Below, one piece after another: positions 34,096-44,726 of a stretch of DNA of 64,000 nucleotides (position 1 is the first letter of the stretch; every line of letters starts with the position of its first letter). A model generated the notes under the pieces. It had not been told where the DNA came from and searched no databases. It saw only the letters and a list, made by a program, of their open reading frames with translations. The stretch comes from Gryganskiella cystojenkinii (taxonomy: Eukaryota; Mortierellomycota; Mortierellomycetes; Mortierellales; Mortierellaceae): contig JAAAIG010000097.1 of the NCBI GenBank assembly GCA_015852425.1, positions 1 to 64,000 on the forward strand, read 5' to 3'. Both the position numbers and the translations under genes were made by a program.

Positions 34096-34457
34096 CATAA
34101 TGTGCAGAGAATAAATACGAACGAACTCATTGTATTAGAGAACCCAGGGCTGACCAAATAGCTTTTAAACCAAGCCTTGCTGTTGCTTGTTCTAGTCAAA
34201 GCCAATATAAATAGAAATACTTCAGTAATTTCGACAAGTGAATAACGACGTTATTTATTTTGTTGTTATCAAGCCTACCACATCCTTGGCTATCAATCAA
34301 GCAACCTTGATTTTTGTTTTACTTTCAAGCCTTCGCATCCATATCCCTCAAGGGTCTTAAAGTCTCGTCCGTGGTCCCTTTTGTCCCCTAACTTTCGTCC
34401 TTCTCCCTTCTCCCTTCACGATCTTATTCGACTTTATTATCGTGTATTCGCCCTATC
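34096..34457. other. intergenic spacer with TATAAATA
   Basis: Between two co-directional F-box genes. TATAAATA occurs at 34206-34213, about 245 bp before the next ATG, and a C/T-rich leader follows from 34330. Confidence 0.4.
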
Positions 34458-35171
34458 ATGTGTGCCACTCCTCCTTTTGACCAACAACTTGAGCAACAGA
34501 ATCCACTCACCGACCGCATCCCTCAAGAGATCTGGGAACACATTCTCCGCAATCTTTACCCATCTCAGCTCTTGCGACTCTCTATGACCAACAAGAACCT
34601 GAATGCGACTGTCGGCTCCCTTGAGGCCTGGTCTCATATGTTTTTCAAGTCCCAGGGTACCAAGGCACAACTCCGTCCTCACCTCAAGGTACCACGATCC
34701 AAGAGCTACATGTTGTACATGTGTGCGATCAGTCTCCACACCTGCGAGAAGTGTTTTCGCACAACCGAGTCCTATTCTAGGGACCTTTCAGATTTCCCTC
34801 TACCGGTTCCTGTCCTTTTACCCCGTCGATCCACAGACGAGGTGACCTATGTGGGCGAAAGAACCGATCCGAACTGGACTGTTCGGCTCTGTCTCCCCTG
34901 TCGAAAAGAACATTTCTTGGCCGTGGTAGAACCGGTTCCTCGTTACTTGGAAAAGTCTTGGTTGAGCCCTGGGGCTATCCATCGAAAGTACCCTATGATG
35001 AAGCAGATTCACCTTTGGAGCGGAGCCGCAATGGTCAAAGAGTCCAAGGTTCTGGAAGAACTGAGAGAGTTCTTTGGAGGCGATGTCGGGATTAAGGCTG
35101 CTGGCAAAAGCGCGGATGGGTTTCATGAAAAGACTGAGGAACGGATTCGGTGGTACCAGCACCAAGACTGA
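34458..35171 (+). CDS. small F-box protein with CxxC pairs
   Basis: Single exon, 237 residues. Residues 18-65 are a clear F-box (LTDRIPQEIWEHILRNLYPSQLLRLSMTNKNL, closing with WSHMF). The remainder carries two cysteine pairs, HTCEKCF near residue 95 and LCLPCRKEHF near 150, spaced as for one zinc-binding unit, with basic surroundings. This architecture (F-box plus treble-clef-like Cys pairs) differs from the leucine-rich F-box genes next to it, so it is probably a separate lineage rather than a tandem copy. It is likely an SCF adaptor, target unknown. The start codon follows a long pyrimidine-rich leader. Confidence 0.82.
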   Translation: MCATPPFDQQLEQQNPLTDRIPQEIWEHILRNLYPSQLLRLSMTNKNLNATVGSLEAWSHMFFKSQGTKAQLRPHLKVPRSKSYMLYMCAISLHTCEKCFRTTESYSRDLSDFPLPVPVLLPRRSTDEVTYVGERTDPNWTVRLCLPCRKEHFLAVVEPVPRYLEKSWLSPGAIHRKYPMMKQIHLWSGAAMVKESKVLEELREFFGGDVGIKAAGKSADGFHEKTEERIRWYQHQD

Positions 35172-35283
35172 AAATGGAGCCTCTTATATCAATACAACCG
35201 TCAAATAGGAATTGTGGTATTTAAAAAAAATACAAAGGAAGGGAAAAATCTCATTGTCCACGATTCCATCATCTTGGTGATCA

Positions 35284-35790
35284 TTAAAATGACATTAGTC
35301 TCAAGAACCCAGTTTCTACTTTTTCAACTATTCATGTTGGGCAACTACGAGCGACTCCAGCAGTACACGGAATTTTCAAAGAAGAAAGGCAGGTGCTATC
35401 TTGAACAGATCGTAGGTCTGCTCCTTACAAGATGCTTAACCTCAAGACCCTAGTTATGGAATATCCCAGATGGGACCCGAAGTCGAACATCAGTCTTCAG
35501 GGCCTTGTCGATGCTCCCTGAATCCCTTCACATCTCGATTACTCGACTTTACGGTCGAGAAACCCCTCATCAGTAGCGAGACCGTGTTCCCGTTTACAGT
35601 CCCAGCTCGCGGTCTTGCCTGTGTCGCAAGGGACTGTCATTGTGGGCGGCGCAGGGACTGCTCTTGAGCCTTGGAACAACGATCGATTATGACTAGTCTT
35701 GGGGGCAAGACTGCCTTAGAGATGAACAAGAGGCGTTAGAGTACCTAAAATTAGCCAAGAGGATCGGCGCGTAGTATGGGGAAAGTGAAA
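35284..35790 (+). pseudogene. decayed F-box/LRR remnant
   Basis: From the ATG at 35432 the frame reads NLKTLVMEYPRWDPKSNISL then QGLVDAP, a TGA stop at 35519-35521, and continues IPSHLDYSTLRS. This parallels the LQDLVDTPWISPDLESLEL block of F-box gene 1, with the stop exactly where that gene has Trp (TGG to TGA is one base change). Further fragments (EYLKLAKRIGA near 35740) follow between more stops. Upstream homology is vague. It is too short and broken to encode a protein. Confidence 0.5.
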
Positions 35791-36110
35791 AGCCGTCCTG
35801 GGTTTAAAACGATTTTCTTTGGAACATGGTGAACATCGAATGCCCTGGGTTATGGCGTTGTATTACGTCGCACAGATCGATAGTCGGATCAGTATGGAGT
35901 TGAGTTGGCCCTCTGTCCGTGTTCGATAGTGAAACAAGACTGTTTGCTATCAAATCTTGTAGTATGGTCGTTAATCAGCTATCGGAAACCAAGAATAATA
36001 GTCAGTTTTCCTCTCGTCATTGATCGCCTACACGCACTCTCCTCCCCATTTACTTCCTTTTCCTTTATACGCTACTTTCCTTCGAACAATAATTGCGTAA
36101 ACTAAACAAC
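35791..36110. other. intergenic, decayed sequence
   Basis: Stops in all frames and no clear homology. It may contain further fragments of the F-box remnant. Confidence 0.3.
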
Positions 36111-36893
36111 ATGTCTTCCCGCCACTCGCTCTTTTTATACCACACTCTCCGTCATTGTTTCTCCCCTCATCGTGCCCGGCTGTTGGCAAAACAAACCGCA
36201 GTACAGTACCACACAAGGAGATCTCACAACAACTTTAGCTCCAGTGCGGCTTTATCATCTCAAATGGCACACTATTCTTCGCTTAAGATGGTGCTCATGT
36301 CGATAACAACCCTGAATAAGCCCACCAGGTCCTAAAATGAGCCTATCTTCCATGAGAGTAAGCATCCAAGAATAACCATGCAGGCCTTGTCTGCATCCAA
36401 ACTTTGAGAACTTGTCCTTCTCTCTCTTTTCTTTTTGCATTTAGGGTCATGGACCGATTGTTTTCTACTACTTTCATTTACTTTTGTTTGTCTCCGCCGA
36501 TAGCTATTGAGTATTTGGTCAAGAGCGGTGATAACTTTGAACTCGGTCGACTGCTCGTCCGAAATCGTGGGACGATCGAGATCTTTCGACAAATGGTCGC
36601 TTGTGGGAACGCCACACTGCTTCGAAGTGTAATTGCAAAGCACTGCGATCCCATCACCATCTGGATCCGGCCTTGTTTATCATCAAGACGTTGATCGTCA
36701 TTGGAACCTTGGCCCAGGAACGATCACTCGAGGTCGAATTTGAGTTGGTGCTTTCATGGTTCCTGGTCGAGATATTGCACAGGATCGTAGCCTTTGTCGT
36801 CAACGGACGCAAATCACTCACTGCCGCTACCTTTCTTGGACCTGCGCGCCTTCCCCGCCTCATGCTATCCCGAAAAACAGTCCGCCGGTGATT
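36111..36893 (+). pseudogene. possible decayed gene with mitochondrial-presequence-like start
   Basis: The ATG at 36111 opens 74 residues rich in Arg, Ser, His and Ala with almost no acidic residues, like a mitochondrial targeting peptide, ending at a stop near 36333. After a pyrimidine-rich AG acceptor-like site (36503) a coding-like segment reads AIEYLVKSGDNFELGRLLVR to about 36655. It then shifts frame into LDPALFIIKTLIVIGTLAQE and on to 36891. No good donor joins the first part to the second. No family is recognised. I read this as a broken gene, but a missed intron is possible. Confidence 0.3.
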
Positions 36894-37526
36894 AAAGAAA
36901 GTTCAGCTTTCGTGTCACGCTTGCCGATCATGCCAGAGCTATAGACACTCCAGCAACATCGGCGACCGGACTCGACAACTTGGTGGTCCCATTTTACCCT
37001 ACACGGACTATTAATACCAACGGAAGCCAGAGCCTCGTGTCTGAAAATGGCAGCGACAGATATTTCAATTCTTGCTTAATTCATGTGTCGAGTCTTCCGG
37101 ACAGCAGTGAAAACAACCTTGACAGATTTATGCCCGCCGCCCTTGATGACATCTCTTTTTCCTGCCCCTCCCCTGGCATGTGTTGTGTCTGTCCCCCCCC
37201 TTGACATTTTTCTCTGGTCCATCTCTTGGGTTCTTTCCGCCAAAGTGTTTGTAGAGTCCTTGCTTGTTCCAGCCCCTAGACGCGTTCCTTGCACAGTTGC
37301 TTTTTCAGAGTTGCTCTTCCCAATTTGGTTAGTCAAAAAGCAGAAGCAAGTCTCTCGATAAGCAACTTTTTCTTGCTTTTCGAAAGGTTTTGCTTCTGCT
37401 TTTTGGGCTTTTTGGCCGCTGTTGGAAGCTATGTTACACTTGAACTTTCCTTTTTTTTTTGTTTATTGTCATGGGGTCCTTCCGCATGATTCAGCTCCCC
37501 ACACTCCTTCCTCTGAGTACTCAAAG

Positions 37527-37677
37527 CAGCAGTAGCACCAGCAGTATAGTCAATCCGGAATTACAGGCTCGCACTCAATTTTTTTATTTATCAGAAAGAT
37601 GCACATCCAAAATGCAACAAACAACCCAGCGTAAGTGTCAATAATTCCGGATTGACTGTAGTGCCCTACTACCGCTG
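37527..37677. repeat. inverted-repeat element (about 150 bp, MITE-like or hairpin)
   Basis: AGTCAATCCGGAATTA at 37548-37563 is matched exactly by its reverse complement at 37642-37657. Weaker inverted similarity extends outward to about 37 bp per arm (CAGCAGTAG against CAGCGGTAG at the ends). The roughly 78-bp core is unique. No clear target-site duplication flanks it. This fits a small non-autonomous transposon remnant or a structured RNA. Confidence 0.45.
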
Positions 37678-38174
37678 GGAAATATGAGTAATATTGGAAC
37701 GACTCTGACATGAAGATCCTCTATTCCCACTCCCAAACCGATCATGAAAAATGCATGTTCGTGCTCAGGAGTAAGACCAAGAAAAAAAAAAAAAAAAAAA
37801 AAGGCCAGTGCGAAAAGCAACATCAGAATTTGCAAAATGCCCCTCTCCACTTTTGATCACCTTTTTGTTGCTTTTTGCAGGCGTCTGTCCTTATCGGGCG
37901 AAAAGCGAATCTGAAAAAGCAACCGCAAAAAGAAAAAGGGACGCGGCTAATCTCCATCATCCATCGAGTTCATCCGTTCACCGCTCTTTGTTCCTCCTAT
38001 GAATGTCGCTCGTGTTGTCCTTAGCTTTCTGCCCCTTGGCTTTGTGTCCTCCCCTGAAGATATGCCTTGATGTATCCCTTTTGGTCACTGTCCAGGGCAA
38101 AGAGTGAGAAAGGGGCAGAGTGAATAATATTCGTAATATTTATGTCTTAAGCACGTTTCAAAGGAGATTACTTG

Positions 38175-38180
38175 TATAAA
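38175..38180 (+). promoter_or_regulatory. TATA box
   Basis: TATAAA lies 58 bp upstream of the ATG at 38233, at a normal distance for a fungal core promoter. Confidence 0.5.
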
Positions 38181-38232
38181 ACCAAGGCAAAGTGATTCAC
38201 TCGTTTTCTAACTACCAAAACCTCCATCACCA

Positions 38233-40137
38233 ATGTTAGCCTGCACACCCATTCGCATATCGCCGCAGTCCGCCGGAGATAATATAATCTCAGAACAGTA
38301 CAGGCGAGTCATCTTAGAGACATGCAAGTCCGCATACAAGTCTGACGTGGATAGTCTGACCAAGCTCGCTTTTTCTCATCTCAAAGACGACAACCTCAGT
38401 ACATGCCAAGCGACAAGAACAAGACACTCTCCAAGTAAAACCAACGATGACGTCCAGGAATCGAATGTCGAGACAGACATGACTACCATCTTGGAGCAAG
38501 CCATACCCGACCCGGAGTTGAAACATCCAATGAGTCAACGCGTCGTGGGTGAAATCATCCGTTATTTTGGAGACCTCAGGGACAAGTTCCCATACGAAGC
38601 TACTGCTGCATGCCAAGCAAGTTATAGATGCAAGATCCTTTGGGAAACACTCAACTTTGCGCATATCATTCCAAAGCCATCGAACCAAGATGCCAAATCA
38701 GACGACGAGCTAGCTGTTGCATTCATGAGGTCGACTGGCTGTGGCCCGCTTGATGCTTCTTTCGACGACTGTAGCTATGAGTGGGCACGTCAATACAGGG
38801 CGGCAAAGACCCTTACTGGCTTTGGAAAGAGCTCTAAGACTATTCCTTTACGAGAGCAAGCTCTAAAACCCAACGACGCCAGGCACAGCTCAGCTTGCAT
38901 TCACATCCCGATTATCACAGACCGCACCATGCAAGCAGACCCTTACCTTAAAGAGAAAATGTATGTCTTTGTCGAGGCGTTTCTGTCGGATTCCGATTGG
39001 GCCGAGGTTCAGGATCAAGGACAAGAGACTTGCGAACAGCATCTGAAGGTTATGGAACACTGCAAGCTCACCAACATCGGCCTAAACCCTGTTTTCGGCT
39101 ATGAGAGGTTGTGCGAGGTTCAGAGGCAGGTTCACGGTCAACTTGTTCAACCAGGATGGATCTGTACAGTTGCCCTCGAAGAACGACGGCGTCTGTTATT
39201 GGCTTTAACATATTCGGATTATGGCATCAACACTGAGTCGCATCAAGACTTGATGGAGGATGAAGGCCGGAGATTAAGAGCTCGCCTTGGAGGTATGATC
39301 ATAGGCTGTAATTACGACAGCTATGACGAGTGGGCGTCCGGAGAGGTTAACGTGAGCAACGCAATATGCGGAGATTGCTTTGTTACTGAAGCTCACGCAA
39401 CGTGTTCGCCTGACCGCTGGGATTCCGAGGATTACAACTTTGAAGATCGGTGGCAGTATGGGGGTCCGATGTATTTCACCTTCTCTCTGCGACACAACCA
39501 TGCCCTTGCACGGTTACTGAACTTCCAAGCGCACGATGTAGAGAGTATTCTGGCCAGCTATAACAATTTCCCTGAACAACATCTCCAAGGCAAAGCCAAT
39601 TGCGAGCTACTAGAGTCGATCTCCTCGGCTATCGGTATTCAGATCAAAGAGGACGAGTTTGGAGACAGAATCGGTCGTCAATACGACTGGGCCACGGTCA
39701 GCGGGATGTGTGCAGACTGCAATCGAAATGGTGGCGCAAGTGAGTGGTACCTGGCAACACTTGGTCTAAGTCTTGGTGCCATGCAACTTTCGCTTTTGGA
39801 GAAGATCCGTCTTGCACACTACGTCGATTCCATTGGAGTGAACGTCTTTCCAGAATTGCACCGCAGCTATATCAGTGGATGCGGGTGTGTCGCGCGGTGG
39901 ATAAAGAGGCACTACATGGTTACGATTTCAGCTTCGAGAATGTGGGATTTAGCAAAGTACAACCCGTTGTTGGCACTACGAGATCACCTGGCAAGCTCAA
40001 TCACAGGACTTGACGACAATGCGATTGTTATCCTACTTGGAAGTGCAAACAAAAAGTTGCTAGTAGGACGCAAACTCGGCCAAGAATATCGTGATCGACG
40101 AGAGGCTGCTTTAAAAGCCAGACGTGAATTCCAATAG
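38233..40137 (+). CDS. uncharacterised 634-residue protein with Cys pairs
   Basis: A single intron-less exon with normal amino-acid balance and an ATG placed 58 bp after a TATAAA box, so a real gene, but I recognise no family. It has no signal peptide or membrane segment. A Ser/Thr-rich stretch lies at about 55-75. Predicted helical segments (ILEQAIPDPELKHPMSQRVV) and Cys pairs follow, ICGDCF near residue 378, MCADCN near 492 and GCGC near 549, with His scattered nearby, which could bind metal. The C-terminus is highly basic and helical (GRKLGQEYRDRREAALKARR). The lack of introns among intron-rich neighbours and the decayed region beside it suggest a lineage-specific or mobile-derived gene. 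A transposase or enzyme role cannot be claimed. Confidence 0.7.
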   Translation: MLACTPIRISPQSAGDNIISEQYRRVILETCKSAYKSDVDSLTKLAFSHLKDDNLSTCQATRTRHSPSKTNDDVQESNVETDMTTILEQAIPDPELKHPMSQRVVGEIIRYFGDLRDKFPYEATAACQASYRCKILWETLNFAHIIPKPSNQDAKSDDELAVAFMRSTGCGPLDASFDDCSYEWARQYRAAKTLTGFGKSSKTIPLREQALKPNDARHSSACIHIPIITDRTMQADPYLKEKMYVFVEAFLSDSDWAEVQDQGQETCEQHLKVMEHCKLTNIGLNPVFGYERLCEVQRQVHGQLVQPGWICTVALEERRRLLLALTYSDYGINTESHQDLMEDEGRRLRARLGGMIIGCNYDSYDEWASGEVNVSNAICGDCFVTEAHATCSPDRWDSEDYNFEDRWQYGGPMYFTFSLRHNHALARLLNFQAHDVESILASYNNFPEQHLQGKANCELLESISSAIGIQIKEDEFGDRIGRQYDWATVSGMCADCNRNGGASEWYLATLGLSLGAMQLSLLEKIRLAHYVDSIGVNVFPELHRSYISGCGCVARWIKRHYMVTISASRMWDLAKYNPLLALRDHLASSITGLDDNAIVILLGSANKKLLVGRKLGQEYRDRREAALKARREFQ

Positions 40138-41704
40138 CCCTTTCTAGCCATCGCTCATGTCAAATGATTCCTTTTTTGCCACTGGTCTGTTGTTCATGGG
40201 CAACGTCAGGCAAATTTGGATTCAACAATCTAGATGATTTCCCAATCAGGTTGCACTGTCACACCTTCTCCACACACTTCCCATACGAATTGTAACTTGA
40301 ACACATGAATATATAAGGAACTTGAAAGGAACAAAAGTAGATTGAGTGAACCGAAGGCTTACGAGCAACAGTTACAAAATATTTCTTCGGCTCTGTATGA
40401 GGTACTACTGAAAAAGAGACAGGGTCGGATCGATCCTGTCTGCCGAATTAATAAAATCAATCGTTTCTGAGCGAGAAGGCAAAGGATGAGACAGCAACGC
40501 AGAAGAAAGAAACATTACAAGCAACCTACAGGGACATGATAGGGTCTTTAATGGGGGTCCAAGAGAAAAGAAAGCGAGAGCTCGAACAAGAACGAGGGAA
40601 CGCCAATTCTATCTAATAGCACCAGAAAAACCACAACAGAAAAACAACAACAAAGGAGATATAATGGGGCGGTGGGATCCAGTCAGTAAGCAAGGCAGGA
40701 AAATAAAGAGGTCCGACATGGGACAGGAAACAAGATCTCCTTCTGCAAGGTGAAATCAAGTTGGCGAGAAAGGCTTGTCCAAGCGCCAGCAAGAGCCCCA
40801 GACGCGGGAAACCAAGATCGTATCAATCCAATCAAAGGTGGATGGTCATCTTGTTGTAGCTCTGAACCACACTGGAAGGGATCTGTGATAACTCGACGAT
40901 GAGGGGTGTCAGAAGGACCAAATCGTATCTCCAAGTGCCCATAAACCAGGGTAAAGACGTGAGACCGGAGGGGTCAATTGTGGTGCCTGGAGCCAGGAGG
41001 TCGCTGTTCTTGTGCTGGTTGAGTGTGTTTCCGGAGATCTTTGTGGATCTTTGAAGAGTTTGGCTTCGTTAAGCCAATGAACCAATTCTACAGCACGTTG
41101 CCGATCTCGGGCATCGTGCTATGTCGATTATTAGTCCACGGTCCCTTGATTACACGAGATGGTTTGGGTTCGTCATGGCAGTCTCGATGGCATGATGCGC
41201 AGATTTTTCAGACGCAAGTTGGACTAGCCCCAAACAGTGCACAGATTGGGAGACGAGACCGTTGACGCCGACTCGGCGACTGCATGAGGTAAGCAGGCAT
41301 TGATAATTCTGATCAGCGTCGAATAGCGGGACAAGTTTGCTGTAAACCAAGCGCACGGTACTTTGTGTTCTACCCATTTTTTTTGTTTTCTTTGTTTTTG
41401 GTTGTCGACACCTCGTTTTCATCAGCCGATGCGAGATGCCCCCTGGACCTGTACGTTATCTTCTTAAAGGCTATGCGAATCCAATAAGAGCCGGTCGAGA
41501 CTTGGTCCTGAGATCTTCCTCGTCCCACCTTCCATAGCTTTAACGAGCATGACAAGCTTCCGAAGTAGTTCACTCATAGCCTGCACTTTTTCAGTAGACT
41601 GACTTCACATCATACGATAAAAAACACACAGATTTTTTTCTTCCATTTTTTAAAAAAAAGCAGAATTATTAATAAGTGGGGCGGAATTCAGTCGATTTTC
41701 TCAT
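40138..41704. other. 1.6-kb intergenic region
   Basis: Between the 3' ends of the 634-residue gene and DUS3 (convergent). Short frames only. I find no tRNA, repeat or protein similarity. Confidence 0.4.
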
Positions 41705-44491
41705 TTATCCCTCAACGGAGGTCGAGTTGGCCTTGTGCTTGGGGTCGAAACGGAAGGCCTCGGGTGCTGGTCCCAAGATCATGTCACTAAGCTTGATCCA
41801 ATCCGTGACATCGGGCGAAGCCATCAAGGTCTCGAGATCATTTCTTCCTACGAACGCAGGAGGACGATCGTTGATCCTCTGAGGCAACACTTCCAAAAGA
41901 CCCACGGGAACATAACGATGCAAGAAACCTAGTTCGAAAAAAATGATTCGTATAGGTCAGCAAAATAAAGTTGGATTATGAAAGCATTACTCATGGGACG
42001 AAAAATAAAGATTCAACAACATTTCCCGGTACTTACTTTGCCATTCCAACAAGAATCGACGGGTCTGGTTCACACCCTGGGTGTCCGATCCCCAGTGCTC
42101 GAGTCCGAAATCACAAAACTGCTTCATCATATCGAATCGCTCTCCAGAAGAGATGTCCCAGTCCCGGTTGGTCTTGATCTCGTCAAAGATCCAGGGCTTC
42201 ATCAGCGCGCCCCGGGCGATCATGCATCCATCGACCTTGTGTTCTTCCAAATGACGGTGATAATCCGAGGGTCCCAAGATATCACCGTTACCGAACAAGG
42301 GCATATAATCGTCCGATCCGGGAACACCGCGATTTGTGAGCGCACATTCCTTGATGTAATCCCAGTTGGCGAGTTTTGTATAGCGCTGTTGACGCGATCG
42401 TCCGTGCAAGGTTCCCAGAGCGGCTCCAACATCGTGGAACATGGGTGTCCAGGTCGTAGCAATGGGCTTTTTGTCGAGAACGCCCATACGGTACTTGACA
42501 GTCACGGGAACATCAAGAACGGATTTCATACCGGCAATGACCCGCTTCACCTTTCCGGCTGTGTTCATCAAACCACTTCCGGATCCCTAGTTGTCGTAAA
42601 AATCACACACAGAACATAAAAGTCCACGCCGATTAGTACATCCTGATACACTGAGGAAGCCCAAAAGTAAGAAAAAAAAAACGAAAACTTACAGCGTTGT
42701 AAACGAGATCGATAGGACATCCCATGTTGAGATCCACAAAGTCAACGTTTACGGTCTGGTTGATCACATCACAGGCTCGGACGATTACATCGACCTTATT
42801 GCCCGTCAACTGAACTCCAAAGAGATCCTCCGACTTGTGACGCTTCAACAACGCGACCTCGGCTTTTTGACCTTGGACCAGGTTGGCGGCCATGGCCATC
42901 TCTCCACAGGTGATATCGACTCCGTAGCCTTTGCAAATACGACGGAAGGGCAAGTTACCGACAGTCGTCAACGGTGCCAGGTAGGTCTTGCCACGGAAAT
43001 CAATCCTTTTCTTTTCGCTGGCGCGAAGGGGCACGTCGGGAGTGTCCTTGTGTGAAACTTCTTCCTGAACACTGCTGTTAGAAGTCGACTCTGTTGATGA
43101 TGATGAGGTGACCTTGAGGGGCTTGATATCTCGTGTCTCGACCTCGGCAGATGCATCCTTAACGACCATGGGGCTCTCAGCGGAACTGTCTCCTGACACT
43201 GGTACTGGTGCCGCCTCTGACTCTGATTTTTGCTGCACCGCCTTTGCTGCGGGTGCGTTGTCGGCGATATCCTTTGTCATCGCCTTAATATACTCTTCCG
43301 ATCTCTTAAAGTCGAACTGCGATGTTGAGATTGAAAAAAAGAAGCAAGAAAAAGATATCAAGGAGTCAGTATCACTTGATACATTTCGCAAGATCATCAA
43401 GGGAGACAAAAGGACATAGGAGTGACAGAATCCACGTGTGTGTGTGTTTTTTACCTTGTAGCTTCGGAGTTTGATGGTCAGCTCGTGAGGAAACTGGTTC
43501 AAAGTCTGGGGCTCGACCTTGGCCATCTTTTCCTCATCCCGGATCAACTTTCCTTCGGCGTCCATATGTGCGCCCAAGAATCTGCACTTGTATCCGTAAT
43601 GACACCTGAAATTGGGAGGTTATACGATAAAAGTTGGGAAGAGGGGTGAGGATCGATATTTATCAGCAGTTAAGTCCGTACAAGGGTGATAGTGGTCCAA
43701 GAAGTAAAGGAGGCGTACGTACTCTCCATAGATATCAAAGTTCACGCAGCGGTCTCCAAGATCCTTGTCTTTGTTCGCCAAGTAATGCTTGATGTCGTGG
43801 TTGAACTTGCAGCTGAAAAGGCACGCAAGTAAAAAAAAAAAGAAAAAAAATGGACAGGGAGAGATTGTTGTTTAGCGTATTGAATTCGATTCCTTTAGAA
43901 GGCGATATACACGCAAAAAGAGGGGGGTTATGTTTTTCGCAAAATGATGTTTACCTGTCTCCATGTTCACAAGGGTTTCCCTTGGCGATCTTGAAACAAA
44001 GCTCGACGGCGTCACCGACACGACGGGTAACGACACGATCCTGGTTCTGTCCTCCACGCTTCTTCCTGTTGTTTTTGACATGTTTCTATTAAGAAGAAAT
44101 AAAAAGAGTCGCAAATAGGTCAGGTGGTTTGCAAAGAGTCAGAAATAGGAGAACCGAAGCAAGAGACAAGCTTCATCTCGTATATTACCTGATCACGATC
44201 ACGCTTGTTGTTCTGGTTCCTGTCATCACCTCCATCCTCGTTATTCTCCGCAGAGGGAGCACCACCCTCGACGCGACCCTGATCACCCTGGGCCTCGACG
44301 GCCTCACTCAAATGAGACAGGGACTCTTCCGCAATGGGCTTCTTGGCTGGAATGAGGTATTCGGGTTTGATGGGAGAAATGCCCTTGAGTCTGGGGTCGT
44401 CCTGTTGCTGTGTAGACGGTGTTGATGCTGAAGACGAGGCTTCTGTTGATGGCACCACAGGAGTGGTCGGTGTTGTGTCCATGGGGTCCAT
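41705..44491 (-). CDS. DUS3: tRNA-dihydrouridine(47) synthase, Dus3 family
   Basis: Seven exons: 44491-44189, 44085-43955, 43812-43723, 43605-43455, 43316-42693, 42586-42037, 41928-41705; all phases match and give 690 residues. After a Ser/Thr/Asn-rich start come two CCCH zinc fingers (about 130-187: [14 protein letters not shown] and [17 protein letters not shown]), the RNA-binding part typical of Dus3. The FMN TIM barrel follows: [19 protein letters not shown], then [19 protein letters not shown] whose GCP loop holds the conserved catalytic Cys, then LFGNGDI and [13 protein letters not shown]. The C-terminal helix bundle carries [20 protein letters not shown]. The enzyme reduces U47 in tRNA variable loops using NADPH and FMN. 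The initiator ATG at 44491 follows an AG that may end a 5'-UTR intron. Confidence 0.92.
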
Positions 44492-44726
44492 GTTCTGCTG
44501 CAATAAATTGTGGAGAAAGTCAACATCTAAAAAAAAAAAAAGAAAAAAAACACCCTCGTTGTGTGTGCGGGCAGGGTGGGATCCGCAGTCACATTTGCAA
44601 ATGAAAGACCCTTAAGAATCTGGCGCGAACAAGACGATCGCGGTGGACCTGATGCTTGTAGTGTGCTACTATATTACTATTCTTTATTGTTGATGGGGGT
44701 ATTCACAAAAATCTTCTCGGCCTGGC

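Larger units (their letters stand above)
36894..38232. other. intergenic, decayed sequence upstream of the 634-residue gene
   Basis: A 1.3-kb stretch with short frames, an inverted-repeat element (37527-37677), a run of about 20 A near 37783-37802 and a TATAAA box near 38175. No intact gene recognised. Confidence 0.4.

Noticed and set aside
36980..37361. Overlapping short frames of 74-92 residues on both strands in the decayed region
   Set aside because: Low complexity (Pro/Cys/Ser) without splice signals or similarity, so not supported as genes.
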